From contig NZ_FQYQ01000014.1 in the NCBI RefSeq assembly GCF_900141825.1, positions 1 to 64,000 of the forward strand: a stretch of DNA of 64,000 nt. Direction: 5' to 3'. The notes beneath the pieces were generated by a model. It saw only the letters and a program-made list of their open reading frames with translations. It searched no databases and was not told the origin of the DNA. Positions 37,828-46,151 of the stretch are shown here, piece by piece. The stretch comes from Pseudobutyrivibrio xylanivorans DSM 14809. Lineage in GTDB: Bacteria > Bacillota > Clostridia > Lachnospirales > Lachnospiraceae. A program made the translations under genes and the position numbers. Position 1 is the first letter of the stretch. Each line of letters starts with the position of its first letter.

Positions 37828-38655
37828 TTATATCAGTCCCAAATATTCAAAGGCTTTGTACAATCCATCTTTATCAACATCATCTGTAATATAGTCTGCA
37901 GCTTCTTTGCATTCATCGCCACCTGAGCCCATAGCTACGGAATAACCACAAGCTTTAAACATAGGAATATCTACCTTAGCATCACCAAAGGCTATGGTAT
38001 CTTCTTTTGATACACCAAGAAGCTCCAATAATACATCTACTGCATGCTTTTTAGATATTCCTTTTACACCTAAATCTCCAAAAAGGGCTTTCTCACCTGC
38101 TCCGCCCCAAGTGCCTGCTGTTAAATCTGGGAATTCCTTAACTGAATCTATATGATCTTGATAACTATTTAGAACAAAAGACACTTTATTTACATCCCCG
38201 CGATACAACTCTCCATCAAAAATCATATCTGGGAAAATCTGACGAACAGTTATGTTAGTATCTCTACCTTTACGTGATGAATACTCCTGTAAAATTGGCA
38301 GGGAATTTTCTTCAAAATGCTCACTACCAAATAGTCCATTATTACTTTCAAGATAAAAATCAAGATTTCGTGAATGACACCAGTCAACAATATGTTTACA
38401 CTGCTCCGCTGTTATCAACTGATGCATAACTACTGTGTTTCCATCTTTGACATAGGAACCATTTCCACCAATCATTCCATCTAAGCCAATCTCCCAAATA
38501 TTCTGATATACCTTTGCCTCACTTCTTCCTGTGCAAATATAAACCTTATGCCCATTCTCTCGGGCTTTCCTAATAGCTGAAACAGCACTATCTGGTAAAT
38601 TATTTTCATAATCAACCAAAGTGCCATCAACATCTATAAAAATTACTTTTTTCAT
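37828..38655 (-). CDS. Cof-type HAD phosphatase
   Basis: A 275-residue haloacid dehalogenase-fold phosphatase, IIB cap type. Motif I VIFIDVDGTLVDYEN, motif II ICTGRS, motif III Lys in GISKKHAVD, motif IV IAFGDAKVDIPMFKACG. Members dephosphorylate sugar phosphates, FMN or pyridoxal phosphate. The frame extends upstream to 38841 over the previous gene, but AGGAGAATATTAATT directly precedes ATG 38655, and MKKVIFIDVDGTL is the usual start. Starts 30 bp after the YfiH-type gene. Confidence 0.9.
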   Translation of the reverse strand: MKKVIFIDVDGTLVDYENNLPDSAVSAIRKARENGHKVYICTGRSEAKVYQNIWEIGLDGMIGGNGSYVKDGNTVVMHQLITAEQCKHIVDWCHSRNLDFYLESNNGLFGSEHFEENSLPILQEYSSRKGRDTNITVRQIFPDMIFDGELYRGDVNKVSFVLNSYQDHIDSVKEFPDLTAGTWGGAGEKALFGDLGVKGISKKHAVDVLLELLGVSKEDTIAFGDAKVDIPMFKACGYSVAMGSGGDECKEAADYITDDVDKDGLYKAFEYLGLI

Positions 38656-38684
38656 AATTAATATTCTCCTAAAAATTATTAAAG

Positions 38685-39506
38685 TTACAACGAAATAAAA
38701 GCAGCTTGTCCTCCACGGTTTGTTCCCATCACTCTGTGTGAAAAGAATAAATCTGGATGACATCTGGTGCAATAATCGGTAACTTCTATGTGCTCCTCTA
38801 TAACACCTGCCTCTAAAAGTGCGATTTTGCAAGCTACCCATAAATCAAGCATGTATTTATTATTATCTGTTGGATTAAATAAAGACTTACTAAGAATTTG
38901 TGGCTTGTGAGCTTCTCCAAATGCACCAACAATTGCCTCTGCCACATCAGCACTAACTTCATAGCAGTTTTTGCATATGCTTGGTCCAATTCCGCACAAG
39001 ATGTCCTCTGGCTTTGAGCCAAAAGCTTCTGTCATTTTTTCTACAGTGACTTTGCCGATTTTTCCAACGGTTCCTTTCCAGCCAGAATGTGACAGACCAA
39101 CTACCTGCTTTACAGGGTCATAGAAAAACAGTGGCACGCAATCAGCATGGGCTGTGACTAGTGGCATATCCTTGACATTTGTGACAACTCCATCCACATC
39201 CTTATATGGAATAGGCTTTGTAATTCCATTGCCTGCATCCTTTTCATCTACCACAATTACATTTGCTGTATGAGTCTGCATTGAAAAACACATGCGATCA
39301 TAATTCATATCAATTGCTTTGCACATTATCTTATAATTCTCATGTATATTATCAACATTATCTTCACTGTTAGTGTGCAGGTTAAGGGATTTAAAAACGC
39401 CCTTGCTTACACCTCCTAGCCTAGTAGAAAATGCATGTTTAACTCCAGCATTTTTAAGTGAATTAAATGTCATATAAGTGACACCATTTTTTTCTTCTTT
39501 ATTCAT
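38685..39506 (-). CDS. YfiH/LACC1-type purine nucleoside phosphorylase (former polyphenol oxidase family)
   Basis: A 273-residue protein of the DUF152/YfiH family. HAFSTRLGGVSKGVFKSLNL, MQTHTANVIVV, HADCVPLFFYDP and LSHSGWKGT contain the His-Cys-His zinc site. Bacterial homologues have adenosine phosphorylase/deaminase activity or edit peptidoglycan precursors (PgeF); the older name laccase/polyphenol oxidase is doubtful. GVPTP-like end is absent but CTRCHPDLFFSHRV and GTNRGGQAAFI complete the family. Probable first gene of a run HAD-radical SAM-methyltransferase. Confidence 0.88.
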   Translation of the reverse strand: MNKEEKNGVTYMTFNSLKNAGVKHAFSTRLGGVSKGVFKSLNLHTNSEDNVDNIHENYKIMCKAIDMNYDRMCFSMQTHTANVIVVDEKDAGNGITKPIPYKDVDGVVTNVKDMPLVTAHADCVPLFFYDPVKQVVGLSHSGWKGTVGKIGKVTVEKMTEAFGSKPEDILCGIGPSICKNCYEVSADVAEAIVGAFGEAHKPQILSKSLFNPTDNNKYMLDLWVACKIALLEAGVIEEHIEVTDYCTRCHPDLFFSHRVMGTNRGGQAAFISL

Positions 39507-39596
39507 AGCATTTCTCCATTTTTCATTTACTCTCTTATATCTTACATATTTCGATTTTACACTAATGACTTATATTGTATATGATTATACGATTTA

Positions 39597-39625
39597 TTGA
39601 CATAGCAAAATTCAGATGGTAAAAT
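39597..39625 (+). promoter_or_regulatory. Sigma-A promoter of the Xre-Uma2 gene
   Basis: TTGACA (39597-39602), 17-bp spacer, TAAAAT (39620-39625). The spacer contains the ATG at 39616, so translation must begin downstream, at 39658. Confidence 0.8.
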
Positions 39626-39657
39626 CAAGAAAGAAATGGAAAGGCGTTTGGAAATAT

Positions 39658-40416
39658 ATGGAAATTTTAGAATTAAAAAAATTAAAGGAAGAAAAACAAA
39701 TTACAAATGAAAAGCTTTCCGAGCTTTCAGGCGTCTCATATAGTACTATTACTAAGATTTTCAGCGGTGCCACAAAACGACCTCGTGCAGATAAACTATT
39801 GGCCATCGAAAATGCCATTAGGGATTTTATAAATGATGAATCCGGTGCATTGGATTTAAGTGTCTTTGCAAAGAAAAAATATAATACTGTAGAAGATTGG
39901 CTAAACCTTCCCGATGATAGAAGGGCTGAGCTTATTGATGGTGTTTTCTATGATATGGCTGAGCCAACTATTTGGCACCAGCGTGTAGCAGGTCTTGTCT
40001 ATTTTGAAGCCATTAAATATGTCAGAGAAAAAGGCGGAAATTGCCTGCCTCTAATCTCGCCAGTTGGAGTCCAGCTAGACAAGGATGACAAAACTGTTGT
40101 GGAGCCAGATGTAGTTATAGTCTGTGACCCTGATAAAGTAAAAGACAGGGTTATTTATGGTGCACCAGACTGGGTTCTTGAGGTGGTCTCTCCTAGTTCA
40201 AAGACCAAAGACTACATAGTTAAGCTTGGAAAATATCAGAATGCAGGTGTTAGGGAATATTGGATTATCGACAGAAAACAAGAGCGAGTAACTGTGTACT
40301 CGCACCTTGATGATTCTGAAAATATGGAAGTTAAAATCTATGGCTTTTCTGAGCCAGTTCCAGTTGGAATCTACGATGATTTAATACTGGATTTATCTGA
40401 AATACAGAGATATTAA
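39658..40416 (+). CDS. Xre-type helix-turn-helix fused to Uma2-family nuclease domain
   Basis: A 252-residue protein. Residues 1-60 are an HTH_3 domain (ILELKKLKEEKQITNEKLSELSGVSYSTITKIFSG). Residues ~78-235 are a Uma2 (DUF820) domain of the PD-(D/E)XK nuclease fold: YNTVEDWLNLPDDRRAELIDG, VVEPDVVIVCDPDK (Asp), DWVLEVVSPSSKTKDYIVKL (Glu...Lys) and NAGVREYWIID. Metal-site residues are kept. Uma2 proteins are abundant but their role is unsettled. The start at 39658 is used because the promoter covers the upstream ATG. It is the only plus-strand gene in this area and ends 2 bp from the convergent carboxypeptidase stop. Confidence 0.85.
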   Translation: MEILELKKLKEEKQITNEKLSELSGVSYSTITKIFSGATKRPRADKLLAIENAIRDFINDESGALDLSVFAKKKYNTVEDWLNLPDDRRAELIDGVFYDMAEPTIWHQRVAGLVYFEAIKYVREKGGNCLPLISPVGVQLDKDDKTVVEPDVVIVCDPDKVKDRVIYGAPDWVLEVVSPSSKTKDYIVKLGKYQNAGVREYWIIDRKQERVTVYSHLDDSENMEVKIYGFSEPVPVGIYDDLILDLSEIQRY

Positions 40417-40418
40417 TA

Positions 40419-41363
40419 TCAATTAGTTAACGAAGACGTTGCAGCCACAATTGGCCAAACTGGCAAATTCTTTGCATAGATTCCGCTGAATTGAGATATT
40501 GGAACTGGATTTGCTGTGCCAATTTCTATTGTTACACTAGGTGCCATTTCCACTGTTCCAAAGTAATCTGCAAAGCTTCCAATTGCATTTCCACAATACT
40601 CTCTTCTGTATCCATTTATGGCATGAACTAAGTCTGCCATTTTCTTACAGCCTTCTGCCACTTCAGGCGTATTAGTACTGGCACCATAATAAATAATATT
40701 TCCCATAGAATGATAATTGATTCCAGCGCAAAAGTCATTCTCATTTAATAATATTGCCATGGCCTGGGTCTCCAGCTCAGAAAGTGGTGATACTCCTGGG
40801 TAATAAGCTAACCCAGGTACGCTAGCAACTCTTGGTCCATCTCCGAATCCCAGCGGGAAATTCCTATTTAAATCTACTCCATTTGCATTTGCTTTTATTG
40901 ATTTCGTTCCATTTTGGCATATAGTAACTCCATCTGGATTTACCATTGGAAGAATGTAAAAACAAGTATTAGCAAAGCATTGTCTATAAGTAATTCCGTC
41001 TGAATTTGGAACATCATAATTCAAAACATACTCTTCCAGCATCCTCATAACAAGCTGTGACGACATATACTCTCTGGCGTGAATCGATGCGGTAATTAGA
41101 ATCTTGTTTTCTGCCTGAAAATCGCCAAATTTAATAAGCCATACATTTCGGCCCTGGGAAGTGATGGCTCTGGACTCATAGCTCATTATATCTTCATGGC
41201 CTAAGGTAAGAAGTACCATGTCTTCACATAAAGACTCATAGGAATAAAGCTGCTGTGACACATCAACGATAATAAAATCAGTTGCATAACAATTACCAGC
41301 AGAACAGAAAAACATCAGAATGATAACTATTGAACTAACTACGAAATTACGGAAATACCTCAT
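40419..41363 (-). CDS. Secreted M14-family zinc carboxypeptidase
   Basis: A 314-residue protein with an N-terminal signal or anchor helix (NFVVSSIVIILMFFCSAGNCYA). Metal and catalytic residues are in place: ITASIHAREYMSSQ (His-x2-Glu), VDLNRNFPLGF (Arg for substrate), GINYHSMGNIIYY (second His), and SVTIEIGT (catalytic Glu). It probably trims peptides or peptidoglycan stem peptides outside the cell, as gamma-D-glutamyl-type M14 enzymes do; the exact bond is unknown. The start codon lies inside the right arm of a 10-bp inverted repeat and has no clear Shine-Dalgarno. Short Cys-rich signal end could also be lipid-free. Confidence 0.88.
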   Translation of the reverse strand: MRYFRNFVVSSIVIILMFFCSAGNCYATDFIIVDVSQQLYSYESLCEDMVLLTLGHEDIMSYESRAITSQGRNVWLIKFGDFQAENKILITASIHAREYMSSQLVMRMLEEYVLNYDVPNSDGITYRQCFANTCFYILPMVNPDGVTICQNGTKSIKANANGVDLNRNFPLGFGDGPRVASVPGLAYYPGVSPLSELETQAMAILLNENDFCAGINYHSMGNIIYYGASTNTPEVAEGCKKMADLVHAINGYRREYCGNAIGSFADYFGTVEMAPSVTIEIGTANPVPISQFSGIYAKNLPVWPIVAATSSLTN

Positions 41364-41398
41364 GGTTCTATTCTAAAATGCAAATGTGATAGAACCAT
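41362..41398. promoter_or_regulatory. Perfect 10-bp inverted repeat over the carboxypeptidase start codon
   Basis: ATGGTTCTAT (41362-41371) and ATAGAACCAT (41389-41398), 17-bp spacer. On the minus strand the second arm ends in the ATG of the M14 gene. It could be an operator or an RNA hairpin hiding the start. Confidence 0.5.
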
Positions 41399-41450
41399 CA
41401 AAAATTCTGTAAATCAATGTGAAATCGCATATATAGACTAGCTGTATGGG

Positions 41451-42197
41451 CTAGTCCAAAACCTTAAGTGGTTTCCATCTCAAAGCATCACCGGACACAA
41501 GTGAATATCTGATTCTTCTTTTCTTTCCCGTGATGCTGTCGTGGAATCTGGTTTCGCCATGACAATGTCCATAAATCACCTGCGATACACCATACTGCTC
41601 AGCAAGCTTCGTGAAGATGCTGTTTGTCTGTATAATGTTGGTAGGTGGATAATGTAAAAACATAATGAATTTCTTATATCCATCAGCCTTTGCTGCCTCG
41701 AAAGAAGCCACTAATCTTTCTGACTCTCTCTTAACTAGCTTCTCAGCATGCTCAGCTTCCTTTTCATCCCAGCCCTGAATATTTCCATAGCTATCCACAT
41801 AAAATGGTCCTTCAAAGGTGTAGCCCTTTGTGCCCACCAAAGCATAATCTTCATAAGTGAAATAATTGTTCTGCAAAAATTCCAGTCTGCCCTTAAACAT
41901 TTCATTTAACTGATTAGTTTTCTTGGCATCCCAAAACATGTCGTGATTTCCGCGAAGTAAAATTTTTCTTCCAGGAAGATTCTCGATATATTCTAAATCC
42001 ATCTGACATTCCTCAAGATTTTTGCCCCAGCTGTGATCACCTACAAGTACAAGGGTGTCATCTGGTTTCATTGCCTTAAGGCAGTTTTCTTGGAAAATCA
42101 CCTCGTGATTCTGCCATATCTTATCTTCAATTTGATTTCTGGCTTTCAGTTCTGACTGAAAATGTAAATGTAAATCTCCGATAGCAAACAAGCTCAT
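41451..42197 (-). CDS. Calcineurin-like metallophosphoesterase
   Basis: A 248-residue cytoplasmic phosphoesterase with all five metal motifs in order: FAIGDLHLHF (Asp-x-His), LVGDHSWG (Gly-Asp), ILLRGNHDMFW (Gly-Asn-His-Asp), FMFLHYPPT (His) and VIYGHCHGETR (Gly-His-x-His). The family hydrolyses phosphomono- or diesters; the specific substrate is unknown. It begins 25 bp downstream of the HAD gene at 42223, likely one transcript. Confidence 0.88.
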   Translation of the reverse strand: MSLFAIGDLHLHFQSELKARNQIEDKIWQNHEVIFQENCLKAMKPDDTLVLVGDHSWGKNLEECQMDLEYIENLPGRKILLRGNHDMFWDAKKTNQLNEMFKGRLEFLQNNYFTYEDYALVGTKGYTFEGPFYVDSYGNIQGWDEKEAEHAEKLVKRESERLVASFEAAKADGYKKFIMFLHYPPTNIIQTNSIFTKLAEQYGVSQVIYGHCHGETRFHDSITGKKRRIRYSLVSGDALRWKPLKVLD

Positions 42198-42222
42198 GAC
42201 TATCTCTCCGTATATACGATAA

Positions 42223-43017
42223 CTATTCCGAAAAATTAGCAGCTAATACCTGGTATACTCCCTTTTCTTTCCATGAAGGACAAATGTGATTTGCAGCATC
42301 CTTAACCACGTCAGGTGCTGTCTCAACAGCATAGCTTTCTGTAGCGCACTTAAGCATACCAATATCATTATTGTTGTCACCAAATACCATAGTTTCATCT
42401 GGTGAAATACCATAAAACTTCTGGATAAACTTAAGAGCATTTCCCTTATCCACAGACTTGTCCATAAAATCTACCCAGTCTTCACCAGCCATAGTGACCT
42501 TCAGGCGATCCTTCCACTCTGGAATAAGAATCTCATCACCGATTGATCTGATAGATGGTCTTTTGAAAATAGAAGCTTTGATAATATTTGAACCTTCTGT
42601 CAAAACGTCATCTACCTGCTTGTAGTCACACTTATACTGTGTCTCGATAAAATTAATGAACTCTGGATTTTCTGATTCGATATAAGTAATTCCTGGTCCC
42701 TCGCAAATCATCTCACAGTCTTCAAAAGTTCTAAGCTCTTTTATAAGCTCATCAAGATATTCTGGATTCATATTTACGACATTTAAATCCTTGCCGCGGC
42801 ACTTTACGTGAGCACCATTATCAGCAATGAAAATCAAATCATCCTTAACATCCTTGAACAATTTTTCAATGCTGGAATACTGTCTGCCACTGGCAATACA
42901 GACAATAATATCTCGTCTTCTGAGCTCCTTTACCATCTCGATAATCTCTGGATAAATATCAGGAGAAGCGTCTTTTACTAATGTTCCATCTACATCTGTT
43001 GCAATAAGTTTAATCAT
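42223..43017 (-). CDS. Cof-type HAD phosphatase
   Basis: A 264-residue HAD-IIB phosphatase: IKLIATDVDGTLVKDASPD (motif I), VCIASGRQYSS (motif II), DKGNALKFIQKF (motif III Lys), MVFGDNNNDIGMLKCATESYAV (motif IV). Substrate class sugar phosphates or cofactors, not resolved. Paralogue of the gene at 37828-38655 with low identity. AGAAGGTATTTGA precedes ATG. Confidence 0.9.
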   Translation of the reverse strand: MIKLIATDVDGTLVKDASPDIYPEIIEMVKELRRRDIIVCIASGRQYSSIEKLFKDVKDDLIFIADNGAHVKCRGKDLNVVNMNPEYLDELIKELRTFEDCEMICEGPGITYIESENPEFINFIETQYKCDYKQVDDVLTEGSNIIKASIFKRPSIRSIGDEILIPEWKDRLKVTMAGEDWVDFMDKSVDKGNALKFIQKFYGISPDETMVFGDNNNDIGMLKCATESYAVETAPDVVKDAANHICPSWKEKGVYQVLAANFSE

Positions 43018-43065
43018 TCAAATACCTTCTTTTTTCTCATTTCTTGAACTACATCATATACTAAC

Positions 43066-43100
43066 ATAAAAATGGCGTGGCTACATCAAGTAACCACGCC
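43066..43100 (-). terminator. Terminator after the 214-residue methyltransferase gene
   Basis: GGCGTGG/CCACGCC hairpin (43074-43100) followed on the minus strand by ATTTTTATG, 8 bp beyond the stop codon. Confidence 0.75.
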
Positions 43101-43107
43101 TTTTATG

Positions 43108-43752
43108 TTATCTTGGCTTTCTTGCCACAAGGTACATTCTGAATTTCTTTGCAGCTTCAAGCTTTTCAATATTCACCCCAGCATTTTTGCAAAACTCCTT
43201 GATTTCATCCAATGAGTACGCTTTCACATCTCCATGTCCGATAAAGTTTGCAAGTGGCATTTCTGTATGATTCATGAACCAGAGCACAATACTTGGAGCA
43301 GTGTAATCCTGTAAAATAAGTCTTCCGTTTGGTCTTAATACACGCTTTACACTATCAAAAAACTTCTGAGGTTTTGGATAATGATGAAAACTGTTAGAAC
43401 AAATTATTACATCAAAAGAATTATCCTCAAAAGGTAGATTTTCACAATCTCCTACGACCCAATCTACACCCCTAAGATTCTTCGCCTTAGCCACCTCTAT
43501 CATCTTAGGGGTGATATCTAAACCTGTGTAATGCTTTGTTGAATCCTTTTCATGTAATAAAGAAATCATAGGTCCAGTACCACATCCACAATCTAATAAA
43601 TCCTGATAATCTTCTTGAGCTAATTCAGAAGCTATGTATGGATAATCATCCTTACACATTTCATAAATACCAGCCTGATTCGACTCATAAATATCTGCCG
43701 CCTTGGTAAACTCTTTAATTGTTAAGTCCTTATATTCTTCTGCCGTTCTCAT
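43108..43752 (-). CDS. Class I SAM-dependent methyltransferase
   Basis: A 214-residue cytoplasmic enzyme of the Methyltransf_11 type. LLDCGCGTGPMISLL is motif I, YTGLDITPKMIEVAKAKN motif II, VVGDCENLPFEDNSFDVIICSNSFHHYP motif III/IV. Similar enzymes modify menaquinone or other small molecules, but context gives no substrate. It is separated from the upstream hydrolase by 78 bp and ends in its own terminator, so it is the last gene or a separate unit of the 43108-46036 cluster. Confidence 0.87.
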   Translation of the reverse strand: MRTAEEYKDLTIKEFTKAADIYESNQAGIYEMCKDDYPYIASELAQEDYQDLLDCGCGTGPMISLLHEKDSTKHYTGLDITPKMIEVAKAKNLRGVDWVVGDCENLPFEDNSFDVIICSNSFHHYPKPQKFFDSVKRVLRPNGRLILQDYTAPSIVLWFMNHTEMPLANFIGHGDVKAYSLDEIKEFCKNAGVNIEKLEAAKKFRMYLVARKPR

Positions 43753-43830
43753 AAAACCATCACCTCTTCTAGTAAATAAATTATGCCATCAATATTCTAA
43801 TAGAAATGGCTTCTAAAATTCTGGCCGCCC

Positions 43831-44598
43831 TTAAACTGCCACATCCATAAATTCATCTATAGCTTTCAGCACAGGCTCAGAATATTCTTTTTCTCCGAAA
43901 AGCCACTGCTCATGTTGCATATCAAACTCTCTAATATCAGGGTCATGAAAATATTTCTTGTAGCGCTTTAAATACTTCTCCCCCATTTTATTGGCATATA
44001 TAAAATGAGCCCGTGTATGTTCTACCTCAATATCATCTTCAAGATGAGTCAATAAGTCAGTATAGTACTCATTCTTAATTGACTCTGGATTGAACTTTGA
44101 AAAACAGCTCATGAACTTCTCAGCAGTCTCGTCATTCATCAGAAAAAAACTCTTCAATTTTTCTTTAGTCTTATTCCGCTTCTTTTCGCTCTTTGTAAAG
44201 CTGGTAAGTAGCGGAACTACAAGCATAGACTGAAGCTTTGCAGCTACTTTTCCACTTTGGTCAAGGTCTGGACTACCAAAAATGGCATTGTCTATATGCA
44301 CATTTTTTCTCATAACAAGCTGTCCAACAAAACTTGAACCAAGAGAAGAACCTATAGCACCATCAAGTCTGCCATAGTGATTCTCCCTTATATAATTCTC
44401 AATTTTCTCTGTTACAGTTATCATGTCAGGAAATATATCATCACTTCCATCAAAACCATCATAGTTTACACATATAAGATGATATTTTTCAGCAAGCTCC
44501 GATATGACTGTTCCAAAATTTGTCTGCCAATCGCAGCATGTTCCAGGAAGTAGCATAAGCGTCTTTCCTGACATGTTTCCTATTTCTTCAAATTGCAT
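43831..44598 (-). CDS. Alpha/beta-hydrolase
   Basis: A 255-residue alpha/beta-hydrolase-fold protein: KTLMLLPGTCCDWQT (oxyanion region), ICVNYDGFDGSDD, nucleophile elbow AIGSSLGSSFVGQLV (Gly-x-Ser-x-Gly as GSSLGS), and a late Asp/His region (DPDIREFDMQHEQW). Function probably ester or thioester hydrolysis of a small molecule. GAGGAG sits 7 nt before ATG 44598; a TTG 27 nt upstream is less likely. Starts 13 bp after a methyltransferase gene, so it belongs to the operon that begins behind a metal-type operator at 46071. Confidence 0.8.
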   Translation of the reverse strand: MQFEEIGNMSGKTLMLLPGTCCDWQTNFGTVISELAEKYHLICVNYDGFDGSDDIFPDMITVTEKIENYIRENHYGRLDGAIGSSLGSSFVGQLVMRKNVHIDNAIFGSPDLDQSGKVAAKLQSMLVVPLLTSFTKSEKKRNKTKEKLKSFFLMNDETAEKFMSCFSKFNPESIKNEYYTDLLTHLEDDIEVEHTRAHFIYANKMGEKYLKRYKKYFHDPDIREFDMQHEQWLFGEKEYSEPVLKAIDEFMDVAV

Positions 44599-44611
44599 TA
44601 ATATGCTCCTC

Positions 44612-45232
44612 TCATTTCTCTGCAATCACAGTAATCCAAGGTTTGCTCTCATGATGGTCTGTTTTTATAGCTGAAAAACCAGCACCTTTTAGTGCTCCTT
44701 CAATTTCAGCAACAGTATGACATGTCATGCCATCTATGATTTTTTCAAACTTAAGGCTCGCCTCATCAGTACCATCAGATTCATTTACAATCATGAATGT
44801 TCCACCTGGCTTAAGCGCTTTATTAACTTCAGAAAAACACTTCTCCAAGCCTGGCCAAAAATAGATAGTCTCAAAAGCTGTGGCAAGATCATACTGCTCA
44901 TTCATGTTTAGATTTGATACGTCTCCCTGCTTAACTGTGCAACGTCCTTTCTGAATCATATCGGTGTTGTAAGCAGTTGCTTTTTCCACAGATACATCAG
45001 AATAATCAATAGCAGTTAAATTAGATGAAGGATATTTTTGCATAAGTTCATAGGCATTTCTTCCGCCACCACATCCAACTTCCAAGATTGACTCTGGCTC
45101 AATTGTCTGCAAGTGTGACATTCCCCAATCAGCCATTTTAGCATGCCCACTGTTCATTCCATTTACCATCATCTGACCTAAAAATCCTTCAGGTTTTCTT
45201 GTCTGACTAACAAAATTTTTAAATAATCCCAT
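44612..45232 (-). CDS. Class I SAM-dependent methyltransferase
   Basis: A 206-residue enzyme: ILEVGCGGGRNAYELM (motif I), LTAIDYSDVSVEKA (motif II), QYDLATAFETIYFWPGLEKCF, then PGGTFMIVNESDG (post-III). N-terminus MGLFKNFVSQTRKPEGFLGQ is short and may contact a partner. AGGAGG is 8 nt before ATG. Gap to the preceding methyltransferase gene is 12 bp, to the following hydrolase 13 bp: one operon. Substrate unknown. Confidence 0.87.
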   Translation of the reverse strand: MGLFKNFVSQTRKPEGFLGQMMVNGMNSGHAKMADWGMSHLQTIEPESILEVGCGGGRNAYELMQKYPSSNLTAIDYSDVSVEKATAYNTDMIQKGRCTVKQGDVSNLNMNEQYDLATAFETIYFWPGLEKCFSEVNKALKPGGTFMIVNESDGTDEASLKFEKIIDGMTCHTVAEIEGALKGAGFSAIKTDHHESKPWITVIAEK

Positions 45233-45244
45233 TTTTATAACCTC

Positions 45245-46036
45245 CTATTTCCTACCCACCAACAATGTTGAGCCAGACAATCCCATCCATGTGGCTTCCC
45301 ACTTGCTCATGAATTTTCCATTTGTAGTGTCTATAAGCTGTACTTTCTCATAGCCCATATCATTAAGCTGTTTTGCAAATAATTGCATATCTCCATATTT
45401 GGAGTTGGACATGATGTCATGGATTGCAAAGGTTCCACCTTTTTTCAATGTTCTAAGAGTCTCTAAAAGAATGGCCTGTCTGTCCTTACTAGGGATGTTG
45501 TGATAAACATAGTTGCTTGTGACAACGTCAAAGGTTTCATCATCGAATGGAAGCTTTGTAGCATCTCCCTGTCGGAAGCTTACATTACTTACACCTTCTG
45601 CCTGTGCGTTGTTCTCGCAAAGATTTCTGTTAAATGAAGCATATTCCTTCCCCCATCTGTCGATACCCATGAAAGATGCATTAGGATTCCTTTTTGCACA
45701 AGCAATGGTAAGTGCACCGCTACCACAACCTACATCAAGCCCTTTGCCACCATCAGGAATATTTACATACTCAGCAACCCCTTCGATAATCTGCTTTGAC
45801 ATCTGTCTCTTCCCTTTATAGGAAAATGCACGATGCATAAGAATCATCCAAACTGTCATAAATAGTAACATCACCCACAAAACAAGTAGTACTACAGATA
45901 CTACACTTCTTATAGTTTGAACTGTAATCAATCCAAAATTATTAATTACGTAAAATACCACCCAGCAAATAATAGCTGCGCATGCAAATCCGTTAATCAT
46001 TCCCTTAGGCATCCAATTTTTGTAATCTGCTTTCAT
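45245..46036 (-). CDS. Membrane-anchored class I SAM-dependent methyltransferase
   Basis: A 263-residue protein with two hydrophobic helices at the N-terminus (about 14-35 and 42-66) followed by a cytosolic methyltransferase domain: GKGLDVGCGSGALTIACAK, SFMGIDRWG, VSFRQGDATKLPFDDETFDVVTSNYVYHNI, LKKGGTFAIHDIM. The anchor suggests a lipid-soluble or transported substrate. First gene of the methyltransferase-methyltransferase-hydrolase operon; GTTAG-N6-CTAAC operator lies 35-50 bp upstream of ATG, and GGGAGG 7 nt upstream. It therefore may be metal-regulated with the feo genes. Confidence 0.87.
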   Translation of the reverse strand: MKADYKNWMPKGMINGFACAAIICWVVFYVINNFGLITVQTIRSVVSVVLLVLWVMLLFMTVWMILMHRAFSYKGKRQMSKQIIEGVAEYVNIPDGGKGLDVGCGSGALTIACAKRNPNASFMGIDRWGKEYASFNRNLCENNAQAEGVSNVSFRQGDATKLPFDDETFDVVTSNYVYHNIPSKDRQAILLETLRTLKKGGTFAIHDIMSNSKYGDMQLFAKQLNDMGYEKVQLIDTTNGKFMSKWEATWMGLSGSTLLVGRK

Positions 46037-46070
46037 TTCAAGTCCTCCCTTTTTCGTTAATTCAGTTCTA

Positions 46071-46086
46071 GTTAGTCATCACTAAC
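46071..46086. promoter_or_regulatory. Metal-regulator box upstream of the methyltransferase operon
   Basis: GTTAG-TCATCA-CTAAC, the same 5-6-5 palindrome as in the feo and ABC promoters. It lies between a terminator and the gene at 46036. A sigma-A promoter here is weak. Confidence 0.65.
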
Positions 46087-46095
46087 TCTACATTT

Positions 46096-46134
46096 AAAAA
46101 AAAGCTATTCAAGACCGGTATATCTCAAATAGCT
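46096..46134. terminator. Terminator of the feo-regulator operon
   Basis: AGCTATT/AATAGCT hairpin with eight T on the minus strand, 18 bp past the regulator stop codon. Confidence 0.8.
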
Positions 46135-46151
46135 TATTTTCATTTATAAAT

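Noticed and set aside
43108-46036. Restriction-modification or DNA methylation locus
   Set aside because: The methyltransferases are small Methyltransf_11-type enzymes with no DNA-methyltransferase motifs (no NPPY/DPPY or PCQ), and there is no endonuclease.
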